From: Aquimarina sp.
GTDB taxonomy: Bacteria > Bacteroidota > Bacteroidia > Flavobacteriales > Flavobacteriaceae
DNA length: 18,892 nt
Direction: 5' to 3'
NCBI GenBank assembly: GCA_002697475.1
Contig: NZVW01000023.1
Coordinates: 1 to 18,892 of the forward strand
The notes under the pieces were generated by a model. The model saw only the letters and a program-made list of their open reading frames with translations. It was not told the DNA's origin and did not search any database. The position numbers and the translations under genes were made by a program. This document shows positions 8,627 to 15,855 of the stretch, piece by piece (position 1 is the first letter of the stretch; the number at the start of each line of letters is the position of its first letter).

Positions 8627-9934
8627 CTATTTCTTCCTGAAATATACCGATACAGGAACTCCATTAAAATCAAAATGCTTTCGCAGTTGGTTTTCTAAAA
8701 AACGTTTGTAAGGGTCTTTTAAGTATTGTGGTAAATTACAGAAAAAAGCAAATTGTGGTTGCGGTGTGGGTAATTGTGTAATATATTTAATTTTTATGTA
8801 CTTCCCTTTGTATGCAGGTGGTGGATTATGCTCGATGATGGGTAGTAAAACGTCATTTAAGACACTGGTCTTTATTTTTTTAGATCTGTTATTGTATACC
8901 TCTACAGCAGTTTCTATAGCCTTATAGATTCTTTGCTTAGTCAAAGCAGATATAAACACAATAGGAACATCTGTAAAAGGCTCTATTTCTCTTCGGATCT
9001 GATTCTCAAAATCCCTTATAGAATTACTATTTTTATTTTCAACAAGATCCCATTTGTTTACTAAAATAACTATACCTTTTCGATTTCGTTCCGCCAACCA
9101 AAAAATATTTTGTACCTGACCATCAAAACCTCTTGTTGCGTCCAGTACAAGCAAGCAAACATCACAGTGTTCTATGGCTCTTATAGAACGCATTACAGAA
9201 TAGAACTCAAGATCTTCTTTTACTTTTGATTTTCTTCGTATACCGGCAGTATCCACTAAATTAAAATCAAACCCAAATCTATTATATTTTGTGTCTATTG
9301 AATCCCTTGTGGTACCTGCAATATCGGTAACTATATATCTATCTTCACCAATTAATGCGTTAATAAAAGATGATTTACCAGCATTAGGCCTACCTACAAC
9401 TGCAAATCTTGGTAATTCTTCCTCTTCTACCTCTTCTTTCTCAGGTAGCGCTTTAACCAGCTCATCCAACAACTCTCCTGTACCACTTCCACTTATACTA
9501 GCCACAGTATAATATTCTCCTAGTCCTAAAGAGTAAAACTCTACTGCATCAGCTGCTCTTTTGGCATTGTCAACCTTGTTTACAACTAAAAAAACAGGTT
9601 TTTCAACCTTTCTTAATAAGTTTGCTACATCTTCATCCATGCCAGTGATACCGCTCTCAACATCTACCATAAAAAGAATAGCATCAGCTTCGTCAATAGC
9701 TAACTCGACCTGCTTATCAATTTCTGCTTCGAATATATCGTCACTTCCTACAACGTATCCTCCGGTATCAATTAGTGAGAATTCCACACCATTCCAATCT
9801 GTCCTACCATAATGTCTATCCCTTGTCACACCGCTAACAGCATCAACAATGGCTTCTCTCCTTTTAATCAGTCGATTAAAGAAAGTTGATTTTCCAACAT
9901 TAGGTCTTCCTACTATAGCTACAATTCCACTCAT
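8627..9934 (-). CDS. der: Ribosome biogenesis GTPase Der (EngA)
   Basis: Essential double-GTPase acting in maturation of the large ribosomal subunit. The first G domain has GRPNVGKST (9-17), DTGG (56-59) and NKVD (119-122). The second has GRPNAGKSS (181-189), DTAG (228-231) and NKWD (293-296). An acidic linker rich in Glu lies near 165-174. A KH-like C-terminal domain (about 350-435) ends in a basic tail. At 435 residues it matches the usual family length and all nucleotide-binding motifs are intact. The ATG start leaves only eight residues before the first P-loop, as expected. A TAATTTTG promoter element sits about 20 bases upstream. Confidence 0.98.
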   Translation of the reverse strand: MSGIVAIVGRPNVGKSTFFNRLIKRREAIVDAVSGVTRDRHYGRTDWNGVEFSLIDTGGYVVGSDDIFEAEIDKQVELAIDEADAILFMVDVESGITGMDEDVANLLRKVEKPVFLVVNKVDNAKRAADAVEFYSLGLGEYYTVASISGSGTGELLDELVKALPEKEEVEEEELPRFAVVGRPNAGKSSFINALIGEDRYIVTDIAGTTRDSIDTKYNRFGFDFNLVDTAGIRRKSKVKEDLEFYSVMRSIRAIEHCDVCLLVLDATRGFDGQVQNIFWLAERNRKGIVILVNKWDLVENKNSNSIRDFENQIRREIEPFTDVPIVFISALTKQRIYKAIETAVEVYNNRSKKIKTSVLNDVLLPIIEHNPPPAYKGKYIKIKYITQLPTPQPQFAFFCNLPQYLKDPYKRFLENQLRKHFDFNGVPVSVYFRKK

Positions 9935-9954
9935 TACTCTGCTTAAATTTTGTG

Positions 9955-9962
9955 CAAAATTA
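9955..9962 (-). promoter_or_regulatory. Candidate -7 promoter element for der
   Basis: On the minus strand the sequence TAATTTTG matches the Bacteroidota -7 consensus TAnnTTTG and lies 20 bases before the der ATG. It overlaps a palindrome, ATTTTGTGCAAAAT (9947-9960 on the plus strand). I see no good TTTG -33 element at the standard distance, so this is only a candidate. Confidence 0.35.
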
Positions 9963-10063
9963 GAGTTTTTATTGAAGCTACATCAGAATTTATTAAATAA
10001 GGTTGAAAATTAATGCTTAACCGCATTTGGTTTTATGCTATTGAACGTAAAATCTTAGGGAAA

Positions 10064-10264
10064 TTATGAATTTTCTGCCTTAACTACATCTGTATCTTTT
10101 CTATACTTTAACAAACCTATTCCTGCGAAGAAGAAAATTATACCGATAATCAAAAGTGCCCAGGGGCTCAAGCCAATCGCCAGGCTTCCAAAAACTCCTA
10201 AAACACCCATTACTAGTCCAATTGCACCAGTAATCGCAAGTATAAAACCAAATATCTTAATCAT
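10064..10264 (-). CDS. Small two-helix membrane protein of unknown function
   Basis: A 66-residue protein with two predicted transmembrane helices (about 3-25 and 33-53), separated by a short Ser-Pro-Trp loop, and a charged C-terminal tail (KYRKDTDVVKAENS). Glycine-rich helices suggest tight packing. It resembles the many uncharacterised small inner-membrane proteins of Flavobacteriaceae, but I do not recognise a named family. It stands alone, 129 bases upstream of der and separated from the lipoprotein gene by a terminator, so it probably has its own promoter. ATG start; the hydrophobic segment begins immediately after it. Coding is likely from composition and the clean hydrophobic pattern, but less certain than for its neighbours. 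Confidence 0.7.
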   Translation of the reverse strand: MIKIFGFILAITGAIGLVMGVLGVFGSLAIGLSPWALLIIGIIFFFAGIGLLKYRKDTDVVKAENS

Positions 10265-10362
10265 GTTACTATAATTTTACGATTATCAAATGAATTTAAT
10301 TTTAAATCTTAAAACGGGGGAAATAGTTAACAGGATTTTTTTTAAAAATTAGCAATATTGTT

Positions 10363-10408
10363 AAAAAAGAAAAAAAGTTCAAAGATCGCGAGATACATTG
10401 AACTTTTT
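10363..10408 (-). terminator. Intrinsic terminator after the beta-propeller lipoprotein gene
   Basis: Perfect 11-bp arms AAAAAGTTCAA (10372-10382) and TTGAACTTTTT (10398-10408) enclose a 15-base loop. On the minus strand the stem runs into a run of T interrupted by a single C (10376 down to 10363). It lies about 100 bases after the lipoprotein stop codon. Its near-symmetry means it may also act on the other strand, but no plus-strand gene runs into it. Confidence 0.8.
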
Positions 10409-10508
10409 CATAATTGATAGTCAGTCAGTGAAATAATTACTTATCCCAAATATAAATACTATTAAGGTTTAGTCGGTTACTGTTAAACATCAAACTTTTT
10501 ATGGAAGG

Positions 10509-12032
10509 TTAATTAATCTGATAAATAGCTACGCTATTCGAAACTTCATGTGTAGCTATAACCAGTGGCTTACCTGTAGGACTATCATCCTCCTTAACCA
10601 CAATTAGCCCTTCTGGGGAAATATCATTACTATCTCTTAACCAATCTATAAAAATTGGATTAACAGGATTTGAAATATTATAGACCATCACTCCTCCTGT
10701 TCTTTCTAACCCAACAAACAAAAGCGTCTCTCCTTTATAACTTAATGTAGTTACTGCTTCGGGCTCTGCTCCTTTATCATCAGATCTGTTATCTGCTTCT
10801 CCTTCTTCATTACTGTTAAAAAGTGAAGGTTCTAATTCCAAAACTTTTGACGAGATTCCATTTCCACTATCGTATATCAGTTGACCTGAAGTTGACCATA
10901 TACTAAATGATCTACCTCCATAACAATATATTTTATCAAAATCACCATCGCCATCAGTATCTCCATTTGCGGTAGTTGTTTTTAACCTTCCCAGATTTTC
11001 ATCTGCCTGTAAAAACTCAGCATTAGGGAATTGATCTGCATCCAGATTTAAATCCTTTACTCGCTCTTCTTCAGAATAACCATCGTAGTCTCTGGAATCA
11101 CCTTCATTAGCTGTAATTAAAAAACCTGTTCCTCTCATTTTTGTATATGTAATTGCGTCTGGATGAAAGAATCCGTAAACCGGCCAGCTTTGATAGTTCC
11201 CTATCATATCGTCTTTATCACTAGCATCGATAAGATTCTGGGCTAATGAGTAATCCTTTGTTCCTAAACCCACCACATCAAGGATTGTTTTTGATCTCAG
11301 GTCAACAATAGCTAAACCGTTATTTTCTTGTAATGAAACATAAGCTGTCTTGGAGTCATCTGATATAGCTACATATTCAGGCTCTATATCCTGCGCAACC
11401 GTGGCTCCAGGACCAAATACTCTAAAATCATTTTCAATTTGCATACCATTATATGCAGTAAAACCGAGTAATGACGTTTCATTGTTATCCAGATCAATAA
11501 TGGTTATGCTCCCTTCGGGATCATTAGTATAATCATCGCTAGGTTCTCCTTCATTAGCAACTACTATATACTTGCCATTAGGGCTAAAGGTAACCATATC
11601 GGGTAAGGCACCGGCATCATAGGTATTGATTAGGTTTTGAGTATCCGCATCATAGAGAGCTACGAAACCATTAGCTTGTTTATTTGATGCATTTTCTAAA
11701 GCTACAGCGACTTTACCATCGTAAACTGATACACTATTAGGTATACCTGATAAAGCAATATCAACTCCAGTTACGGGGTTTGAAGGATCAGCGATTTTCC
11801 AAACAGAAAGTTCCTGTTCATTAGGGTTAACAACAAATATTTTTTTTGTTACCGGGTCAAATGCTGAGATTTCAGCAAAACCCTCATCTCCGGTTCCGTT
11901 AATGAAACCTCCAATTTTTGTAAATGAAATATCAGTATTACCGCCCCCTCCGGAAAAATCATCAGGTTGGCAAGAGATTAACATTCCTGAAAGTGTAATT
12001 CCCAGTACAATAGTTTTGTTTAAAATTTTCAT
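10509..12032 (-). CDS. Choice-of-anchor I type beta-propeller lipoprotein
   Basis: A 507-residue exported lipoprotein from the ATG at 12032. The lipobox is LISC with Cys21, following a basic and hydrophobic signal sequence. CQPDDFS just after the cysteine resembles the acidic surface-export signal described for Bacteroidota lipoproteins, so it may face outward. The body shows repeated propeller-like blades (FSPNGKYIVVANEGEPSDD, YVAISDDSKTAYVSLQENNG, FLITANEGDSRDYDGY), typical of LVIVD/YVTN-like and choice-of-anchor I proteins. A calcium-loop-like DTDGDGDFD is at about 358-366, followed by YCYGGRSFSIW. An in-frame TTG at 12068 would add 12 residues before the signal peptide; I prefer the ATG because the signal sequence begins there. 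Ligand or enzymatic role is unknown. Transcription appears monocistronic, ending at the hairpin near 10363-10408. Confidence 0.88.
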   Translation of the reverse strand: MKILNKTIVLGITLSGMLISCQPDDFSGGGGNTDISFTKIGGFINGTGDEGFAEISAFDPVTKKIFVVNPNEQELSVWKIADPSNPVTGVDIALSGIPNSVSVYDGKVAVALENASNKQANGFVALYDADTQNLINTYDAGALPDMVTFSPNGKYIVVANEGEPSDDYTNDPEGSITIIDLDNNETSLLGFTAYNGMQIENDFRVFGPGATVAQDIEPEYVAISDDSKTAYVSLQENNGLAIVDLRSKTILDVVGLGTKDYSLAQNLIDASDKDDMIGNYQSWPVYGFFHPDAITYTKMRGTGFLITANEGDSRDYDGYSEEERVKDLNLDADQFPNAEFLQADENLGRLKTTTANGDTDGDGDFDKIYCYGGRSFSIWSTSGQLIYDSGNGISSKVLELEPSLFNSNEEGEADNRSDDKGAEPEAVTTLSYKGETLLFVGLERTGGVMVYNISNPVNPIFIDWLRDSNDISPEGLIVVKEDDSPTGKPLVIATHEVSNSVAIYQIN

Positions 12033-12038
12033 TATCAA

Positions 12039-12075
12039 TGAAGTTTTGTGTGTGATTAAATTTTTCAAAACTTCA
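12039..12075. repeat. Perfect 10-bp inverted repeat just upstream of the lipoprotein start
   Basis: TGAAGTTTTG (12039-12048) and CAAAACTTCA (12066-12075) are exact reverse complements with a 17-base spacer, ending six bases before the ATG of the minus-strand lipoprotein gene. It could form a 5' leader hairpin or be an operator. There is no T-run after it on the minus strand, so it is not a terminator. Confidence 0.5.
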
Positions 12076-12157
12076 CAAATGATGTGTCTTTAAGGTTAAC
12101 CAAAAAACAAGTTAATTGAAAGAAAGGTCTCTAAAGGATTATGAAAATGTTAAGGCC

Positions 12158-13042
12158 CTACTTCTGGTTATAACCAAAACGCTTTAGCTGACGGTCATTA
12201 TTACGCCAATTCTTATTCACCTTAACAAACAATTGAAGGTGAATTTTTTTTCCAAAAAACTCCTCAAGAGTTTCTCTGGCTTGAATCCCTACTTTTTTCA
12301 AAGCTTCTCCTTTGTGACCAATGACAATTCCTTTCTGAGAGTCCCGTTCTACCATAATGACAGATTGAATACGTATAATATTCTCATCTTCTTGAAACTC
12401 CTCAGTATCCACTTCAACGGCATATGGAATCTCTTTTTCGTAGTTCAGAAGTATTTTTTCTCTAATTGCTTCATTAACAAAAAAACGTTCCGGCTTATCT
12501 GTTAATTGATCTTTAGGATAAAAGGGTGGTGATTCAGGTAATAATTCTATAATCTTGTCAAAAACAACACTAACATTAAAGTTTTCCTTTGCTGAAATAG
12601 GAAATATTAAAGCATTAGGCACTTTTTCTTTCCAAAATTCTACTTGTTCTTCAAGCTGTTCCTGATTAGATTGATCGATTTTATTGATTAATAATAATAC
12701 TGGTATATCAGAATAGACGATCCTATTAAAGAATGCCTCGTCTTTAAGTGCTTTCTCTCCTATTTCCACCATATAAATCAGAACATCTGCATCCTCGAAA
12801 GCAGACTTTACAAAATCCATCATAGATTCCTGTAGTTCATAGGCCGGTTTAATGATACCAGGGGTATCTGAAAATAAAATTTGAAAGTTATCCCCGTTAA
12901 CGATACCAAGAATCCTATGTCTGGTGGTCTGAGCCTTTGAAGTAATAATGGACAAACGCTCCCCGACAAAAGCATTCATCAAAGTTGATTTTCCTACGTT
13001 AGGATTACCAATAATATTTACATAACCAGCCTTGTGCTCCAT
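12158..13042 (-). CDS. era: GTPase Era
   Basis: Essential GTPase that binds 16S rRNA during small-subunit assembly. G domain: GNPNVGKST (12-20), DTPG (59-62), NKID (120-123) and SAK (150-152). The C-terminal KH domain (about 215-285) carries GIVIGHKGEALKKVG with the GxxG RNA-binding loop. At 294 residues it has normal length, with no missing motif. ATG start directly ahead of the G domain. It is the first minus-strand gene after the divergent spacer, and a TACCTTTG element lies 24 bases upstream. The next gene (lipoprotein) follows after about 125 bases with its own leader, so era may be transcribed alone. Confidence 0.98.
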   Translation of the reverse strand: MEHKAGYVNIIGNPNVGKSTLMNAFVGERLSIITSKAQTTRHRILGIVNGDNFQILFSDTPGIIKPAYELQESMMDFVKSAFEDADVLIYMVEIGEKALKDEAFFNRIVYSDIPVLLLINKIDQSNQEQLEEQVEFWKEKVPNALIFPISAKENFNVSVVFDKIIELLPESPPFYPKDQLTDKPERFFVNEAIREKILLNYEKEIPYAVEVDTEEFQEDENIIRIQSVIMVERDSQKGIVIGHKGEALKKVGIQARETLEEFFGKKIHLQLFVKVNKNWRNNDRQLKRFGYNQK

Positions 13043-13065
13043 TTATTTTTTTGACTTTAAAAATA

Positions 13066-13073
13066 CAAAGGTA
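13066..13073 (-). promoter_or_regulatory. Candidate -7 promoter element for era
   Basis: Minus-strand TACCTTTG fits TAnnTTTG exactly and lies 24 bases before the era ATG, leaving a short leader. No clear TTTG -33 box is seen at 17-23 bases upstream. Confidence 0.4.
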
Positions 13074-13146
13074 AAGTAAAATCTTACTAAATCTTTCTCT
13101 AAAGCACTAAACCCTATTTAGCAAAGATAAAAAACCACTTGTCTAC

Positions 13147-13154
13147 AGTTAACT
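13147..13154. promoter_or_regulatory. AGTTAACT palindrome at the centre of the era / sensor-operon divergent spacer
   Basis: A perfect 8-bp palindrome exactly midway (104 bases from each start codon) between the divergent era and response-regulator genes. Similar GTTAAC cores occur in three other spacers of this window. A regulator site is possible; the motif alone is weak evidence. Confidence 0.25.
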
Positions 13155-13189
13155 ACCATTCGCCGACACTAAATTAAGACTAACCTAAA

Positions 13190-13219
13190 TTGACCCTAAA
13201 AAAAAGTATTATTTATGAT
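13190..13219 (+). promoter_or_regulatory. Candidate promoter for the sensor operon
   Basis: TTGACC (13190-13195) and TATGAT (13214-13219) are separated by 18 bases, 39 bases before the response-regulator ATG. The TTG fits the Bacteroidota -33 element, but the downstream box departs from TAnnTTTG. The spacing to the gene is reasonable. No start-site evidence is available. Confidence 0.3.
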
Positions 13220-13258
13220 CTTTAAATTCCTATAATAAGAGAATTAAACAAAAAACTA

Positions 13259-13669
13259 ATGAGAAACTTAAAAATATTATTAATTGAAGATGACGAAATT
13301 GAACGATTAAAATTTGATAGAGTTCTCAAAAAGAACGGGCTTTTACATAAATTATCATTATCACATAATGGTGAAGAAGCCTTAGAGAAACTTTCTACTC
13401 ATAATTTTATCCCAGACATTATTTTACTAGATCTGAACATGCCCAAAATGAATGGATTAGAATTTCTTAAAATTCTAAAATCTGATCAGCATCTTAAATA
13501 TATACCAGTAATTATCCTAAGTACTTCTAACAACATAAGAGACCTAAAAAGATGTTACGAGGAAGGTATTGCAGGTTATATGGTAAAACCTTTAAAGTAT
13601 GAAGACTACATAACGAAAATTTTAACTTTAGTAAATTATTGGAGTCAAAATGAGTTAATTACTTCATAA
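13259..13669 (+). CDS. Single-domain response regulator, CheY/Rcp1-like
   Basis: A 136-residue receiver domain with no output domain. Acidic pocket Glu10-Asp11-Asp12, phosphoacceptor Asp58 (LLDLNMPKMNG), switch Ser88 (IILSTS) and Lys110 (VKPL) are all present. The C-terminal NYWSQNELI is typical of Rcp1-type receivers, which include partners of cyanobacterial phytochromes; here it heads an operon of heme sensors and kinases. It presumably accepts phosphate from one or both downstream kinases, and possibly from the phytochrome or CheB-CheR kinase, and passes the signal by protein interaction or phosphorelay. It is followed by the H-NOX gene after 50 bases with no terminator. ATG start; the receiver fold begins at residue 4. 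Confidence 0.95.
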   Translation: MRNLKILLIEDDEIERLKFDRVLKKNGLLHKLSLSHNGEEALEKLSTHNFIPDIILLDLNMPKMNGLEFLKILKSDQHLKYIPVIILSTSNNIRDLKRCYEEGIAGYMVKPLKYEDYITKILTLVNYWSQNELITS

Positions 13670-13719
13670 GCTCGTACAAAATCCCTAAATTAAGCCTGCC
13701 AACTTAACACACATTACCC

Positions 13720-14265
13720 ATGAAAGGAATTGTTTTTACAGAATTCTTAGAGCTTGTCGAAAAGAAATTTGGACTAGCAATGGTTGACAGGATCATTGAA
13801 GAATCAAATCTTTCCTCACAAGGAGTCTATACTTCAGTAGGTACTTATGAATTTTCTGAGATGCTAAGTTTACTTAACAACCTCAGCAAGAATACTAATA
13901 TACCTACAAATCATCTTTTAGAAATTTATGCCGAACACTTTTTCACGACTTTACAGAAAAGCTATCCCTTTTTATTAGAAGAATACAGTGATCCTATAAC
14001 CCTATTATCTTCAATAGAAAATCACATTCACGTTGAAGTTAAAAAATTATATCCAGACGCTGAATTGCCAACATTTGAAGTTTTGGAAAAAACTGAATAT
14101 AAACTTGTTATGACATATAAGTCTAGCAGGGCAATGTACAGTTTTGGATTGGGTCTTATGCATAAAACTTTCGAACACTTTAATAAAAAGGCCAAAATAG
14201 AGTACGATAAACTTAAAGAAGATGGTACCGAAGTAAAATTCCTTATCGAGATGACCAATGGATGA
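13720..14265 (+). CDS. H-NOX heme nitric-oxide sensor protein
   Basis: A 181-residue stand-alone HNOB/H-NOX domain, the bacterial relative of the soluble guanylate cyclase heme domain. It begins MKGIVFTEFLELVEKKFG, the family signature. Proximal heme ligand His104 lies in IHVEVKKLYPDAELP. The propionate-binding YxSxR motif is Tyr133-Ser135-Arg137. By eye-alignment, the distal-pocket tyrosine that allows O2 binding in the Thermoanaerobacter protein corresponds to Phe142 here, so the protein is predicted to bind NO (and CO) but not O2. The last eight bases (ATGGATGA) overlap the start of the PAS histidine kinase gene, the classical H-NOX/kinase arrangement in which NO-bound H-NOX modulates kinase activity. 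ATG start; full length. Confidence 0.96.
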   Translation: MKGIVFTEFLELVEKKFGLAMVDRIIEESNLSSQGVYTSVGTYEFSEMLSLLNNLSKNTNIPTNHLLEIYAEHFFTTLQKSYPFLLEEYSDPITLLSSIENHIHVEVKKLYPDAELPTFEVLEKTEYKLVMTYKSSRAMYSFGLGLMHKTFEHFNKKAKIEYDKLKEDGTEVKFLIEMTNG

Positions 14266-15853
14266 AGTTACCATAGAAATATTACAACGAGCTCTACATC
14301 GAGAAAAGGCGGCTAGAAAGCAAGCAGAACAAATTCTAGAAAAAAAATCCAAAGAATTATATCTACTTACTGAGGAATTAAGGAACGCTAATCTGCTTCT
14401 TGAAGAATTAGTTGATAAGAAAGAATTAGAACTGAAAGGTGTTTTTGACAATCTCGTAGATGCATATGTTATGATGGATTACAGGGGCAATGTTATGGAA
14501 ATGAATAAGGCAGCCGTCGAACTTTTTGGATACGACATTGATAATGAAAGTCTTAATGTCACATCGCTAATATATAAGCATGATTATTTATATGCTATGA
14601 AATCTTTTGAGACCTTGGTAAGAGAGGGTGCATTTTCAAACTATAAAGCCAGAGTATACACCAAAAACCAAGGTGTTAGAACTGTACATATTAATGCCAG
14701 TACCATAAAGGATAAAAGCGGAAAGATTATAGCTGCGCAAGGTATCGTAAGAGATATTACTGATGAAATTATTCAGAGAAATAGATTTGAAGAGCAAAAA
14801 AAGCAGCTAAGTATCATTGTAGAAAACTCTCCACTTGGAATAATATTAGTAGAAAATCAAAGAATTATTAACTGTAATAATGCTTTTCTGGATCAAATAG
14901 GATATTCGAAATCTGAAATTTTAAATGTGTCCCCAAAAGATATCTCTGACAGCGAAGAATATGAAGAATCCGAAAAAGATATTTTAGAACTTTTCTCCGG
15001 GGTAAGAGATCAGTTAAGTCTCAAGAAAAAATATATTAAAAAGAATGGTGATTCCTTTTGGGCCAGAACAAATCTGTCTTCCATTAAGGACCTTGAAGGT
15101 AATGTCAGATATCAAGTAGCCATCATTGAAGATATCACTTCAGAATTGACCCATGAAAAGAAACAGAATGAGTTACTAAAAAAGCTTGAGCTAAGTAATA
15201 AAGAACTTAATGACTTTGCACACGTCGTATCCCATGACTTAAAATCTCCTTTAAGAAGCATGAATGCTCTTCTTAATTGGATGAAAGAAGATTACGCAGA
15301 AGTTTTGGATCAGAGTGCGCAAGACTCTTTTAACTCTTTACTTGGCAAGGTAGAAAAAATGGATAATTTGATTAATGGTATACTTAAATATTCTAGTATA
15401 GACAATCAAAAAATTGAAGAGAAAGAAATTGATCTTAATAAATTAGTAAGTGATATAGTAGAAATGATATTTATTCCAGATTCTTACTGCATTGATATAC
15501 AAAATACTTTACCAAAGATTAAAGGTGATAGATACCGCTTTCAACAATTACTACAGAATTTGATTGGCAATGCTATTAAGTATAACGATAAGGATAACGG
15601 TAAGTTGATCATTCGATGCAATGAAAATGAAGAATACTGGAATTTCTCATTTAAGGATAATGGTCCGGGAATACCTGAAAACTATCACCAAAAAATCTTT
15701 GAAATTTTTCAGACAGTAGAAACCTCTGATGATTCTACGGGAGTAGGACTGTCCATTGTAAAAAAAGTAGTAAACATGTATGGAGGAACTATTGAGGTTC
15801 TTTCAGCTCCCGGACAGGGAACAGAATTCATATTTACGATTAAAAAAGTGTGA
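14258..15853 (+). CDS. H-NOX-associated PAS-PAS histidine kinase
   Basis: A 531-residue soluble kinase with no transmembrane segment. An N-terminal coiled coil (about 7-60, with ALHREKAARKQAEQILEKKS) resembles that found in kinases partnered with H-NOX or NosP proteins. Two PAS domains with PAC motifs follow (about 61-175 and 181-300). HisKA carries His326 in VVSHDLKSPLR. The HATPase domain has an N-box (QNLIGNAIKYN), G1 (DNGPGIP) and G2 (TGVGLSIVKK), all intact. It overlaps H-NOX by eight bases and is followed immediately by the FIST gene, so it likely receives input from either or both sensors. Its core is closely similar to the second kinase of the operon, including the unusual NWMKED/NWIKED after the histidine. 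Phosphate acceptor is probably the receiver at 13259-13669 (inference). Confidence 0.94.
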   Translation: MDEVTIEILQRALHREKAARKQAEQILEKKSKELYLLTEELRNANLLLEELVDKKELELKGVFDNLVDAYVMMDYRGNVMEMNKAAVELFGYDIDNESLNVTSLIYKHDYLYAMKSFETLVREGAFSNYKARVYTKNQGVRTVHINASTIKDKSGKIIAAQGIVRDITDEIIQRNRFEEQKKQLSIIVENSPLGIILVENQRIINCNNAFLDQIGYSKSEILNVSPKDISDSEEYEESEKDILELFSGVRDQLSLKKKYIKKNGDSFWARTNLSSIKDLEGNVRYQVAIIEDITSELTHEKKQNELLKKLELSNKELNDFAHVVSHDLKSPLRSMNALLNWMKEDYAEVLDQSAQDSFNSLLGKVEKMDNLINGILKYSSIDNQKIEEKEIDLNKLVSDIVEMIFIPDSYCIDIQNTLPKIKGDRYRFQQLLQNLIGNAIKYNDKDNGKLIIRCNENEEYWNFSFKDNGPGIPENYHQKIFEIFQTVETSDDSTGVGLSIVKKVVNMYGGTIEVLSAPGQGTEFIFTIKKV

Positions 15854-15855
15854 TT

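Noticed and set aside
12033..12068. TTG start adding 12 residues to the lipoprotein
   Set aside because: The lipoprotein signal sequence begins at the ATG at 12032, and the extra residues overlap the inverted repeat in the leader.
8627..13042. Proximity of der and era as an unusual GTPase locus
   Set aside because: Both are ordinary housekeeping genes with normal length and motifs, and their closeness in Flavobacteriaceae is not surprising.
14047..14451. Minus-strand open frame of 134 codons
   Set aside because: It lies antisense across the well-supported H-NOX and kinase genes and shows no recognisable protein features.
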